Part shown: positions 1 to 10,257 of the stretch, piece by piece | How positions within the stretch are numbered: the first letter of the stretch is position 1 | Layout of the letters: every line of letters begins with the position of its first letter | Source: Distichodus sexfasciatus | Taxonomy: Eukaryota > Chordata > Actinopteri > Characiformes > Distichodontidae | Length of the DNA: 64,000 nt | Direction of reading: 5' to 3' | NCBI GenBank assembly: GCA_032718565.1 | Contig: JAVGVS010000005.1 | Location: 352,501 to 416,500, forward strand | Program-made: the position numbers and the translations under genes | The notes under the pieces: generated by a model | The model's input: only the letters and a program-made list of their open reading frames with translations | Told to the model about the DNA's origin: nothing | The model's database searches: none

Positions 1-499
1 TTACTAAAACCCACTCTGTGCCATATACATGGCACGATGTCAGAGGGTTCAAAACCTACCAAGCCAGCAAAACTCTTATTCATTGCAAATAAGGACAATT
101 TCATGTTCGAAAACGTTTCACACTTTATTCCTCTTTTCTTCCCTGGTTCCTGACCTCTGTTCTCTGTGTTTAGCCACCGCCAACCTCCGTTACTTCAGAG
201 TCTATCTGGCTATAACCTTCAGTACAAAGAGACAGAGCCGACCTTGTTCAGCCCTTCTCAATGCGGCCTTTAAAACAAGGTGAAGTACAGATACAGGGAA
301 GCAGGGAAAAGAAATGGAACTGGGGAGTTGGAAAAGAAGGATGCGGTGCTACTGAAGAACAGACAACGAACTTCCACCACCTCAGATTCCTGTCATGACT
401 CAAAAGCAGCATGAAACCCCCTCGGCTGAAATCCTGATGCTGTTAAAAACTGGGCGTGGATCACCAAACTTACAAAGTTATGCTCACGTTTTCTAAAGC

Positions 500-608
500 A
501 ATCATTTTTACAAACACAACATTTAGACTAGACATTTGTTATTTAGCAGAGCAGACTAACTTGCTAGCTACTCCAACAGCTAGTAAACAAACACACACAG
601 TATGCTAC
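500..608 (+). repeat. Left copy of a local direct duplication
   Basis: About 110 bases here recur in the same orientation at 1218-1316. Shared blocks are AATCATTTTTACAAACACAA, then CTAACTTGCTAG, AACAGCTAG and CAGTATGCT in the same order, with small indels between them. The left copy runs directly into a transposon end at 610, so the two copies flank the foldback element. Confidence 0.7.
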
Positions 609-609
609 C

Positions 610-1165
610 TACAGTACTGTGCAAAATTTTTAGGCAGGTGTGAAAAAATGCTGTAAACAAAGAATTCTTTCAGAAATATAAATAATGATTGTTTATTTTT
701 ATCAATTTACAAAATGCAAAGTGTGCGAACAAAAGAAAAATCTAAATCAAATAAATATTTGGTGTTACTACCTTTTGCCTTTAAACCAGCATCAATTCTT
801 CTAGGTACACTTGCACAAAGTCAGGGATTTTGTAGGATTATAGTCATTATATTATTTTGTAGTCATTATATTATTTTGTAGGATTATAGGATTATAGATC
901 TGTGGTTAGTTCTCCAAGATGTTTGGAACAACCTACCAGCCGAGTTCCTTCAAAAACTGTGTGCAAGTGAACCTAGAAGAATTGATGCTGTTTTGAAGGC
1001 AAAGGGTGGTCACACCAAATATTGATTTGATTTAGATTTCTCTTTTGTTCATTCACTGCATTATGTTAATTGATGAAAATAAATGATTAACACTTCCATT
1101 TTTGAAAGCATTCTTTGTTGACAGCATTTTTGCACACCTGCCTAAAACTTTTGCACAGTACTGTA
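610..1165. mobile_element. Tc1/mariner-type foldback MITE with both arms from the same transposon end
   Basis: The element is bounded by inverted ends that begin TACAGTACTGTGCAAAA. The inverted similarity is not limited to short terminal repeats: it runs about 220 bases inward on both sides (about 611-830 against 955-1165). On the plus strand the right arm encodes a transposase C-terminus that ends ...AKGGHTKY followed by a stop near 1024. The left arm is the reverse complement of the same coding end, with substitutions. Between the arms lies a short spacer with a tandem TAGTCATTATATTATTTTG repeat. TA-rich flanks fit Tc1/mariner insertion. The element cannot encode a transposase and would depend on one supplied in trans. 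Confidence 0.85.
911..1024 (+). pseudogene. Tc1-like transposase C-terminal fragment
   Basis: An open stretch of about 38 codons in the right arm reads VLQDVWNNLPAEFLQKLC, then RRIDAVLKAKGG, and ends in TGA. The W-N-N-L-P pattern and the closing G-G-H-T-x-Y resemble the C-terminus of Tc1-family DDE transposases. The catalytic core and DNA-binding domain are absent. A mirrored, more decayed copy lies on the minus strand at about 725-840. The family call rests on remembered family pattern plus the inverted ends around it. Confidence 0.7.
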
Positions 1166-1217
1166 TATTTGCTGTGTTGGTTCACTTTCATTCTATTTTA
1201 GTGGAAAGTACAGTAAA

Positions 1218-1316
1218 AATCATTTTTACAAACACAAAACAAGAATACTAGTCTTTGGCTAACTTGCTAGTTTCTGTAACAGCTAGATGATAGTTAACTT
1301 ACGCTGACAGTATGCT
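1218..1316 (+). repeat. Right copy of a local direct duplication
   Basis: This is the partner of 500-608. It is not interrupted by a transposon and continues past CAGTATGCT into unique DNA. The simplest history is a small tandem duplication followed by transposon insertion at the edge of the left copy. Confidence 0.65.
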
Positions 1317-3649
1317 AATGATACATGCTGTGATAATTAACTTTCATTTTGGTTTTAAGTTTTAATCTTACAATCATACTATCCTAGCTAGTTATGTCAG
1401 TCCCATTAGCATGATTCCTGCTTCTGTAGTGGTCTGCAATGTTCTGGCTACAACCTTATCAGTTAGCTTGGAACTGCAATCAAAGAGTAACCAAAAAGAC
1501 AACAGGTACATTACACTTGCAATGCAAAAATATTTCTAGTGTACAGTTAGACGTGAGTTCACTGCCGTTAGTCATGACATCCAGCTAAGATTACATTGAC
1601 TTGATTCAACTTCATTAATAATACTGCAACTTTTTACTAAGGGAGACTCAATGGCACGATTGCCTGAGGTATTTTAAGGTGCTATGTGAAGACAAAGCTG
1701 GTAGTTTGTTTGGGTGAGACAGCGCAGTTGCCAGGGCTCTCAATGTGTTCAATCGCTGTGGTGAATGTCTGACCTTTCCTACGCTGTAATGCTAAATCTC
1801 TTGTAGTCTAATAACCTTGGCTGATGTAAGCTGAATTGGTATGGAGTAGCACTAATTAGACATGGCTTACAATAATCCCCACATCCTCAATCCATCTCTC
1901 ATCCTTTCTGCCTCTTTTCTGCTTCCTCTCTTCCTCGCTCTCACTCACGTGCCCAAGTTATGTCCACATGGGTTTTAGTTGTGCTTCACTCATCCCAGCA
2001 CTTTTGAGTATTTTAAAAAAAAAATAACATTTCTGTTTTTGTTGTAATGGCAGTCAACTGGACATGCATGGTACACCTAAAGCATTCTGGGGGTCAAGCC
2101 CTCCCCCTTGTTACATCATCCAGCATCACAGGTCTTGTTTATTTCACCACACCACAGTCACAAAGCCCAAACCGCTGCTAACATGAAACTTTGTGTTTCC
2201 TCTCTGCTTTGAAAGTTAATGAACTTTGAATGGGATTTTATGTAAGGACAAAAAGGGACCATTTTAAAATGTTATAACAAGATATTTATTTGTTGCTAGA
2301 ACATAACATGGACAGTGCAAATCTGGCCAGTGTTAGTGTGTGATTTTGAAAAGTTTGGCGATCAGAAACATAGTTTCAAGCGGTGTGATGGTGGTGGTGA
2401 TGTAGCTGAAATCTAAAAGTGTTGGCGACTGGAAGTTTGGGGTTTAAATGAGAAGTGAGCCAAGAACAAGGCCCTTAAAAATGAACAAGGACCTTAAATT
2501 ACGTCATGTAGACCAGAGCTCTGCAACTTTGCTGTTTTAAGGGCAAGTAATATAAGTCTAAATGAGTGCAATAGCAACAACTACTAAATAAAGTTTTGCA
2601 GCCAGTGTTTTGTCCAAAGGTGGTAGTTTGGTAATGATTGAAAGTGAGTCAGTATTTGTAACCGTGAACACAACTTTCAAAATTAAATTTGATTTTGAAC
2701 CAGGGACATTCTGATCACATATGCAACTCTGAGACTGAGTCAATTTTTTCTGATAACTGCTTATACCACTAGAACTGAATTGCAGGATAAAATCACAGTA
2801 AATCTAACACAATCCCGTTAACTGCCTCTAACCAACAGCTAAGCTACAAAACTACCTCAGGACCCTCTAACCAAAATGCCCATTTGTGTCTCAAAGGTAA
2901 GAGTAGTAAAGAGGATCATTATCATACACTAGTGCCTTACAAAGTAGAGGTCAAAGTGAGCAGTCCAGACCCTCCATATAAACTCAACTGGATTTGTTTA
3001 TGATGTGATGATCACTAAAATTCACATAAACTTATTCTCAGTAAGAATTCTGACTCTGGGAAAAACAGAAATGTTTTCATTACATGTTTTTCATGCACTG
3101 CTCCTCAATTACACCTTATACCATCCTAACATCTTAAAGATAATTGTAGTTTCAATTACGACACATAAATGAATGTAGCATCTGTTGCAAAAAAAGTGTA
3201 TCCCTCCAGGTAATTTAGAACATGCACATGCTCTCAGTGAAGTCACACTGGCTATTACGTATTGCACAATGCTCTTAGAGAATATGCTAATTTTTAAGTT
3301 TTAAGATGTGCTCTGAACAGCTCACTAATAACATCAAAAAGAAACAAGAAACATGACAAATTAATAATAATATTATACATGAAACTAATTCATACGTTCA
3401 AAAGATCGGAGTACGTTCAGAGTACCAATCTTGAAACCACTGTTGCTGTATCATACTAATGCGATGTAGATAATTTGCTACAGAGTAACAGTCATGATGT
3501 GGTGCTGCATTGTGTTAATGTTCGTTTTTAGCAAGCATTTATAAAAATACTGAAAAATTCAATTGAACTAACCAGTATACAGCAATACAATTTTGGTTAA
3601 GTAGCAGCTAGCTTCTGACAGTCAACATCGCCAGCATGCTATTTACCTT
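1317..3649. other. AT-rich unique DNA, no gene seen
   Basis: I see no recognisable exon, RNA gene or well-preserved transposon here. Short open frames such as 2558-2743 on the minus strand have no recognisable domain. The only simple sequence is a short A run near 2015-2023. Confidence 0.5.
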
Positions 3650-4105
3650 TAGTGTTGGGAGTAACACAAAACACAATTAGAGTAATGTATTACTTTTTAC
3701 ATTACACAGTAATGTAAGGCATTATTTAAAAAATTTCAGTAATATTACACAGTAATACTTGTTACAACACACTTTTAACCAAAAATTTTGTGTTGTTTTG
3801 TTTTTATAAAAAAATCACCAAAACTCCAAGACCAATTGCATGAGTAAAAGAGCTATTTCATACATACTGTAGGCATACAGTCATTATGCAACACCACATT
3901 GACTGGGTGTAGAATGAGCTGCACTATACTAGCTTCTTCTTTTTTTTGCATTTTAGGACCCCAGTTATTTTGGTGAAATAAACTCAACAGTAGTGTGTGG
4001 AATGCATTACGATTCAGAGATGATAATATTGTAATGTAACAAATGACTTTCAAACAACAGAAACTAGTAATGTATTACATTTTGTAAGTAAATTGTCCAA
4101 CACTG
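3650..4105. mobile_element. hAT-type non-autonomous DNA transposon
   Basis: The ends are inverted copies of a CAGTGTTGGG-type terminus: the left end reads AGTGTTGGGAGTAAC and the right end CCAACACTG. The interior is rich in TAATGTATTAC-like blocks, typical of short teleost hAT-derived MITEs. The flanks TTTACCTT (3642-3649) and GTTACTTT (4106-4113) match at 6 of 8 positions, consistent with a decayed 8-bp target duplication. No transposase reading frame is present. Confidence 0.65.
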
Positions 4106-4609
4106 GTTACTTTGGTAGCAAACAAACCCCTAGCATTCTAGGCTTGCCTTCATATGTGCCTTTAAACAAAACATTTATTCATGATTAGACCTTTGTGTGT
4201 GTTATCTGCTCCTATTCTGACCCCAGACATGCTCAACCCATTCTCACGCATGGCACAGGAAGTGTATGAGTAATGTGAGCTTTGTTCATTGTTTTGTAAT
4301 TAATCTAATCTCATCTAATATAATCCCTGTCATACATACAATAAAATGCCTCCGTCCAATTACTGAACAACGGCAGCAGGAAATAGAGAGTCGGGGACTT
4401 CAGCTGCTTGATGAAACAAGTGGACGAGCAGAGCTCCGATCACCACGGCCAGGGGAAAGTCCAAACCTACAGTCTGTGGGCATAAAACTAATCACTGTCT
4501 GCCCGCTGTTAATTTATTTATAGACTCAGGGGAGACATGGATGATTGTATTAGCGGAGGTGTGTGTCGGTGTGGATCACTACAGGCAGAGTCGGATATGC
4601 TCTGGACTC

Positions 4610-4638
4610 AACACACACACAAACACACACACACACAC
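4610..4638. repeat. (CA)n microsatellite
   Basis: A CA dinucleotide run interrupted once by an extra A. It creates a Thr/His-rich open frame that should not be read as protein. Confidence 0.9.
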
Positions 4639-4735
4639 GTCACAGAGGCAGTGCCATTGTTTCATTTCCTTGGGAATAGCAGCAAGATGGTTTTAATTAC
4701 CCCTGCATCTATTTGCTGTTTTAGCCATCTTGTTC

Positions 4736-4774
4736 TGTGTGTGTGTGTGTGTGTCTGTGTCTGTGCGTGTGTGC
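4736..4774. repeat. (TG)n microsatellite
   Basis: A TG run with several TC/CG interruptions, in inverse relation to the CA tract about 100 bases upstream. Confidence 0.9.
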
Positions 4775-5428
4775 ATGTAAAACACTCCCTCTAGGGAAAT
4801 CACTAAGGCACCAAAGGTTAATTCCTGTATTGGAATTGTGTTGCCATTTGGCTCAGATTAAAACCAAGACCCCCGTTCCTGTTTTTGCTGCTCTCCCCCC
4901 ATATTGGCTACAAAGTTAATAGGATTTGTGCTTCCTCCCAACTGAAGTAGAGGATGATTGGGTGGAGATGCCGATTACACGACACTAAACGTTTCTGGGG
5001 AGATGGTACAGTAGTCGGGGTTGATGAGGCAATTTCTTGTTCCCCACCTTTTTCAAAAAACACCTTGTTGAGAGTTGGCAACAAATTGGCCCATCTAGTT
5101 CAGATGAATATAAAACGAGCCTGTTGTTGGATGCAAAGTGCGAGACATTTGTGTAGCTCTGTGTGCCCTGCCTCTGCTTAACACGATCACCTGGAAGATT
5201 TACTTTTTTCCATGCCAACGAGAAGCAAAATGTAAATGCAAAAAGGCACACTGCCTAAAAATACATTATTGCCTTCCAGAACACGGCATAATTTTTAACA
5301 TCAATGGAAGAAACAAATTAAAGTGGCTCCGCAGGTTTTGGCACCTGTTACTGTAAAACCCTATAAAAAGTCTAAACTATATTGGGAAAAAGACGTTTTT
5401 TGGTCTGTGATATAGTACAGTACATATT

Positions 5429-5560
5429 GCGGCATGGTGGCGCAGTGGTTTGTGCTGTCACTTCACAGCGAGAAGGTCCTGGATTCAATCCCTGGGTCAG
5501 TCGTGAGGCCTTTCTGCGTGGAGTTTGCATGCTCTCCCCGTGTTCACGTGGGTTTCTAAG
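5429..5560 (+). mobile_element. SINE family 1, tRNA-headed, 3'-truncated
   Basis: The copy begins GCGGCATGGTGGCGCAGTGG, which resembles a tRNA box A region, followed by a box B-like GGATTCAATCC. The family body word GGAGTTTGCATGCTCTCCCC follows. It stops at the GTGGGTTTC word, so the 3' half seen at 44045-44380 is missing. Other copies lie at 13053, 44045, 59375, 60400 and 62345. Confidence 0.75.
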
Positions 5561-5867
5561 CACTAATTGAAAAGTCCTGGTTTCAAAACAAATTCAAACC
5601 GGTTTGTTATCTGTGAGTGCAGATTATGGCAGTCCAACCTGACTGTTTTCCAACTGTCACAGAACAGACGGGAACATTCTGACCTTTACCTCCTGTCTTC
5701 TTCACATCATCAAGACCTTCACATCACTACGAGTTGTTCTGCCGTTAGAACAGAGACTCAGTGGAAACACATTGCCAAAGCCCTGAATAAACACACTACA
5801 GGATCCTGCTCTCCTCCTATCACACCCAAACCATCACACCAGGGAAGAGGAGTACAAACGATGTACG

Positions 5868-5895
5868 GTGTGTGTGTGTGTGTTTGTGTGTGTGT
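5868..5895. repeat. (TG)n microsatellite
   Basis: TG dinucleotide tract with one TT interruption. Confidence 0.85.
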
Positions 5896-6101
5896 TGCAC
5901 ATCTGATTGCAGATGGCATCCTGCATGTGGTTCATACGGCGCTTCTCCTGGAACAGGCTTACAGGGCTGGAATGCAAACCGTGTTCAGTCTCCAGAAGAG
6001 ATGTCCTACTGTAAAATAGGGAGTGGAAGAGAAAAGAAAACAAAAAGACAGGGGTGTATAGATGTAGAGGCAGAAAGGAATGTAAAGTAAATGAGTAAAC
6101 A

Positions 6102-6306
6102 AGAGAGAGAGAGAGAGAGAGAGAGAACTACATAAAGGCTGAAAGACACATAGGCCAAAAGAGAAAGAAAGAAGGGGTAAAACAGAAAAAGCAAGTGAAA
6201 GAGAGAGTGGGTGAGAGAGATAGATCAAAGACAGAGCAAAAGAAAGTGTGCAAAAGTGAGACACATCTTCTTTCTCTTCCTCTCTCTCTCTCTCTCTCTC
6301 TCTCTC
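6102..6306. repeat. Purine-rich stretch ending in a (CT)n tract
   Basis: A (GA)n run at 6102-6126 is followed by purine-rich DNA and then by a (CT)n run at 6279-6306. The two runs are complementary, so single strands could pair into a hairpin about 150 bases apart. Ser/Leu-rich open frames on the minus strand here come from the repeat. Confidence 0.85.
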
Positions 6307-6414
6307 ACATTTTCACACACACTCACACATTGGTGTGTGCGTGCACGTTTTAAACCTCTTACTGAGCACTTCCCTCTCTGCATTCACACCATGCTGGTGG
6401 CTGTGAGTGTGTCC

Positions 6415-6700
6415 AGCAGCACGCGGCACTCCGCTAATGAACATTAGCGGGATGGAGGGACATAAAAAGAGGAGGGGGGGTGACAGTAGGGGGGCAAATT
6501 GCCCATGGAAGCGTAAAATGAAACCTGGACGCTCAGGTGTAGAACCCCCGCCTCACCACACGCCTCAAGCTCACCTGTGGAGGAAAGGTCGGCGCAATAA
6601 ATCAGCCGCACTCGTTTTTACAATGAGATCATCCTCCACTTGTGTAAACAAGGGCCTATAAATAAATGATGGTTATAGTCTGATCAACAGAGCCGTGGCC
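6415..6700. promoter_or_regulatory. Candidate enhancer with a homeodomain-dimer-like palindrome
   Basis: Unique DNA carrying a 20-bp inverted repeat at 6431-6450, CCGCTAATG and CATTAGCGG around a central AA. It places TAAT and ATTA half-sites head to head with 4 bases between them, the geometry of a paired-class homeodomain dimer site. CAATAAATCA and TAAATAAATGAT words follow downstream. No expression or conservation data are available, so function is inferred. Confidence 0.3.
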
Positions 6701-6792
6701 ATTTGGTGTGTTTTTTCTCCTTCAGGTGCTGTAGGCGTCATGCATTATGCATGTTAATGGGACTGCACCACATCAACGCTAGAAAACTGACT

Positions 6793-6830
6793 CTGTGTGT
6801 GTGTGTGTGTATGTACGTGTGTGTGCGTGT
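6793..6830. repeat. (TG)n microsatellite
   Basis: Imperfect TG run with TATGTACG and GC interruptions. Confidence 0.85.
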
Positions 6831-6997
6831 ACAAGTATCAAAGACTAGCAGGAAAGGAATCACGCACGCAAATCATATGACTCAGATTAGTAGAGGGCAG
6901 TTCATCACTTTCACCAGAACTGCCTTTCATTACTTATACACAGACTTTTATAGACCTCACAGTGTAAAAAGCTAGTCATAATCGCTTCGGCCTGTCT

Positions 6998-7112
6998 CCA
7001 AGTCCTGCTCACCGGGCGCTGCGAGAGTAAAGCTGCCCACTGCTCCTTCATGGATGGGTCAAATACAGAGGTCACATTTCATTGTGGTGCACTGTGTGAT
7101 GTGATGACTAAT
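6998..7112 (+). mobile_element. SINE family 2 fragment (3' part)
   Basis: The body words CTGCCCACTGCTCCTTCATG, GATGGGTCAAAT, CAGAGGTCACATTTC and TGTGGTGCACTGTG match the most complete family 2 copy at 28829-29070. The tRNA-like head is missing. Confidence 0.75.
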
Positions 7113-7139
7113 AATGACTTCAATTTTTCCTGACTCCCT

Positions 7140-7200
7140 GAAATTAAGGAATGGAAGTTGCTCTGGATAAGAGTGTCTTTTAAATTCTGTGAGATAATTG
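7140..7200 (+). mobile_element. SINE family 3 tail fragment
   Basis: GAAGTTGCTCTGGATAAGAG followed by TGTC and a degenerate tail matches the 3' word found in the family 3 copy at 19255-19372. Only the tail is present. Confidence 0.5.
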
Positions 7201-7269
7201 TAAATAAGCTGAACATCTTTTTTTATACCTATTTTTTATATCTCACTCAGACTCATTATGCCATTTATT

Positions 7270-7435
7270 ACCTCTTATCCAGAGAGACTCACATGTCCTA
7301 ATTACAAAGATAGATTTCCTAGAGCAACTTGGGGTTACTCAGGGGTCCAAAAGTGGTTTCTGAGATTCGAACCCACAACCTCGATCACCAAAAAAAAGTT
7401 TTCAGTCACTTAGACCACCATTGCCCCACCACTAT
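7270..7435 (-). mobile_element. tRNA-headed SINE, minus strand
   Basis: On the minus strand the copy begins with GGGGCAATGGTGGTCTAAGT, a tRNA-like box A region, with a box B-like GGTTCGAATC inside. It ends near a CTCTCTGGATAAG word like family 3. It is diverged and has an A-run insertion near 7391. Confidence 0.6.
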
Positions 7436-7484
7436 CACTACTAAAGTCATTTGATGGCTTTCAGCTTTTTCCGTTAGGGATCAA

Positions 7485-7610
7485 CTGCGTCTTTTTTTCC
7501 TATTTTGAACTGGCAAAAGTTTGTCACCGGATGCCCTTCCTGATGAAACCCTCCCCATTAACCCAGGCTTGGGATGGCACCAAGAGTAACACTGACTCGC
7601 AATAAAGAAC
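7485..7610 (+). repeat. Dispersed teleost repeat fragment
   Basis: The words CACCGGATGCCCTTCCTGAT and CCAGGCTTGGGATGGCAC are familiar to me from a repeat common in fish genomes. I cannot name its class confidently. No coding remnant is visible. Confidence 0.4.
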
Positions 7611-7612
7611 AA

Positions 7613-9640
7613 ATTTAATCTGACTTCTTTTATCACAGTCCCATTTTGAATTTGCTGCAGTAAAACATGTTCAGATGTTAAGAATCAGCTGTTCATCATC
7701 CAAACAGCAACTAGATTGTGTCTAGTACTTCTCTAGTTCACACCAATATATATAACTCATATTACATTCACAAAGACACTTCACAGTGTTAAGCATGAAC
7801 ATGCACCACCTGGTTGCTGTTACGTAAAATTAAACATCCAATAAAATAAAACAAAAATAATGTAACTTCCTGCAGGCAATGTCCCTGGTGCTTGAGAATT
7901 ACAGGGGTAAAAAAAGTTATTTCATTTATATCCTATAACTTTATTTAACAGATGTAGGACAAAAAGATTACATTTACATTTACATTGTAACTTCATTTCT
8001 GCCCTTCTTTCTAGTTCTAGTGTTAATAAAAACACATTTAATCTGGGTCTTTTAGACATTTAGAACTTTTAACCAAATATGCACAATTATTTGGGGTTTT
8101 TTAAACAAATGGGCACAATTTTAAAAGGCAAAAAAGGAGAACAATGGTTTTAAAAAGAAAATACCTTTAACCAACTATGAATGGTTAATAAAGTCTTTTT
8201 AAAAAGGCATTGCACAGTTTTATAAAGCTAATTAATCCCTGAGGATGAGTTAAAGCACTTCAGTGACATTGGGTGTGTAATCCATTTTTTAACCTTCTGA
8301 TTGTTTTGTTGGAAACCATTTCCGTATAAATGACCATGTCAATATAAACATAATAATGTGCCAATAAATACAAAAACCTGTATAATTCCCCACCACAGCA
8401 GCAAGAGTCCAATCTATCAAGCTGAAAAGTTCAGCTCCCTCTACTGAGCAGCAAATAAATAAATTCTTGACACCCGCAGGGTCTAAAACCCACTGCACCT
8501 CTAAAAAGATCGTGTTATTACTGCTGAAAAATACATCGGACCATACAAACGCTCCTACACCTGGGTGAATGAGGAGAAGCCTTTACACCTCTGGCAGAAA
8601 TTCTTCTCCGCCGTTTGACACTGCTCCAAAGAGAGCTCCTACATGGACGAACCAAAGGCCCCAAAAGCCACCCTGCCTGAAGCCTCTTTTCCTTTACAAG
8701 CCCAACGAACAGTCCATGAGGACTGCGCCGTTAATGGCCCAGAGTGTAAGTGTTTAAATAGCCGGCCGAGTTGTGTGTGTGAGCCAAAACAGTCGGACCT
8801 CCACAGAACGGGACCCCATGGCATCTGTTCTGCAGCACGGAGATGGAGACAAGCTGCGATGCTATGGAGTAATGGAGAGCCTTATTTCTGACCAGTAAAG
8901 GAGGTGGACATTGAACTGCGGAGAGTGAACTAAAAGCTTAAAAATTCAAGATCCAAGATATTCAGCAGTTCTCCGGGTACAATGTGTTTTGATGCAAATT
9001 TAGCCTGCTGCAAGACTGTTAATTAAAAAAGAAAGAATAAAAAGTTTTATACCAGTATTAGAAAATAAAAAACTTAGAATAACTATAAGCTGTACATAAA
9101 TGTTTATATATCAAGTAAAAATGTCTGAAAAATGGTATTACTGTGCGGGAATGTAAAATTTAAATTTGAATTTAATTTATATTAAAGAAGTTTTGGGTAA
9201 AATGCTGATTCCTGGTTATTGGTTTAATTAGCTGAAGATTTCATTTCAATCATTTTATATTCTAGGACATAAAAACAACATAGTTTACTTTTAAGTCATT
9301 CTGATGTTAAAGATTTTGTCAATTTCAGTCACTTTTGCTGTTTTTTTAGATATGAAGGACAAGGGGTTCATTATCGAAACAGCATCCAGCAAGCGTCTCA
9401 GTGCTCACTCTTTCAGATTGTATCCACAACCAGCCATTCCTCTCAGGTTTTACAGCAAGACCCAAACACCCAGTGTTTACTACAACCAAAGCAACCCCTG
9501 GTGAGTCGCGGTATGATAAGAGGTTAATGTTCTTGGGCAAAACACTACTTTAACTTTCAAACCTAATTAGTCCCACATGACAGATCATTGTAACAGAGAG
9601 GAAACAACGGGAAAAAGTTGCTTTAATTGATGATACTTTT
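7613..9640. other. Mostly unique DNA, no gene seen
   Basis: Positions 7613-8500 and 8900-9300 are AT-rich and featureless to me. Positions 8560-8890 are higher in GC and high in complexity, with short open frames on both strands (for example 8569-8757 and 8643-8891 plus, 8639-8824 minus). These frames overlap each other and match no domain I know. This block could be a conserved non-coding element or an old gene fragment. Confidence 0.35.
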
Positions 9641-9659
9641 AGTGTTGATGTTGGAAAAC

Positions 9660-9768
9660 TTCATAATCTGTATAGCAAATACCAAATACTGGGGCAGTAG
9701 TAGTGTAACTGCACAAATTCATCATTTCTCAGATGCAAGTCAAAACGGTTATGGCGTAGTGTCATTGT
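9660..9768 (+). pseudogene. BEL/Pao pol fragment, start of the RNase H region
   Basis: In one plus-strand frame this stretch reads ...KYWGSSSVTAQIHH, FSDASQNGYG and VVSL, then a stop. The H-H-F-S-D-A-S pattern followed by G-Y-G is characteristic of the RNase H start in BEL/Pao LTR retrotransposons. The frame ends abruptly at about 9770, where sequence homologous to a later part of the same pol continues on the other strand. It is a dead fragment. I recognise the family by motif, not by search. Confidence 0.65.
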
Positions 9769-10252
9769 AAGCTTTGTTCAGCTGTCCACCTACTCTCAGC
9801 ACTCCGTCTTCTAAGCATGGATCTAGTTTGGAGATTGAACTGTTTTGTTTCACATGAGAGTTTCCTTGCTGCAGTGCCTTTATTTCTTCAGCGTAGGTTT
9901 GCTTCTGACTGTACTTGATCAGCTCAATTTCGGCCCTGGACAAGTCTTCAACGATAAGATCTTTCTTTGGTGTGTACTTTTTTAATATAAACATTTGTTG
10001 TTTGAATATGGATTCTTTGCCCTCTGGGCTAATTGATTTAGGCTTTCCTATAGCCTCCCTTAACGGTTTTCCTACTTTACTTAGGTCCAACAGCTCCTTT
10101 CTCAAGCGCAGAATCCAGGCGGTTGCTTTCTTTAGTTTGTGCCAACTGGAGTAATACGCTATAAATCGGTCTGTAGGATCTTCATTGTCTGTCTCTGAAC
10201 TTGAATGCAGTATAGCGGCTGATATTTTCACTTCTTCATTGTTTGTTAACAA
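9766..10252 (-). pseudogene. BEL/Pao pol fragment between RNase H and integrase
   Basis: An open frame on the minus strand starts at 10252, runs 167 codons and carries patterns of the BEL/Pao polyprotein linker. RFIAYYSSWHKLKKATAW lies near residues 29-46, a V-E-D-L-S-x-A-E segment near 100-109, and LDPCLEDGVLRVGGQL near 143-158. That last motif precedes the integrase zinc-binding region in intact elements. After residue 161 the frame enters antisense RNase H sequence, so the last few residues are not native. No LTRs or integrase core were found. The long intact frame suggests a fairly young relic. It abuts a SINE at about 10258. Confidence 0.75.
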
Positions 10253-10257
10253 TAGAT

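Larger units (their letters stand above)
4350..5350. promoter_or_regulatory. Unique block, candidate conserved non-coding DNA
   Basis: Apart from two dinucleotide tracts this kilobase is high-complexity, non-repetitive DNA with no convincing coding frame. Overlapping short open frames occur on both strands, but none shows a domain or codon bias. The mix of AT-rich homeodomain-like words and moderate GC resembles vertebrate conserved non-coding elements. No conservation can be measured here, so the regulatory label is a weak inference. Confidence 0.2.

Noticed and set aside
5567..6019. 150-codon plus-strand open frame
   Set aside because: It starts at the edge of a SINE, crosses a TG microsatellite and has no domain.
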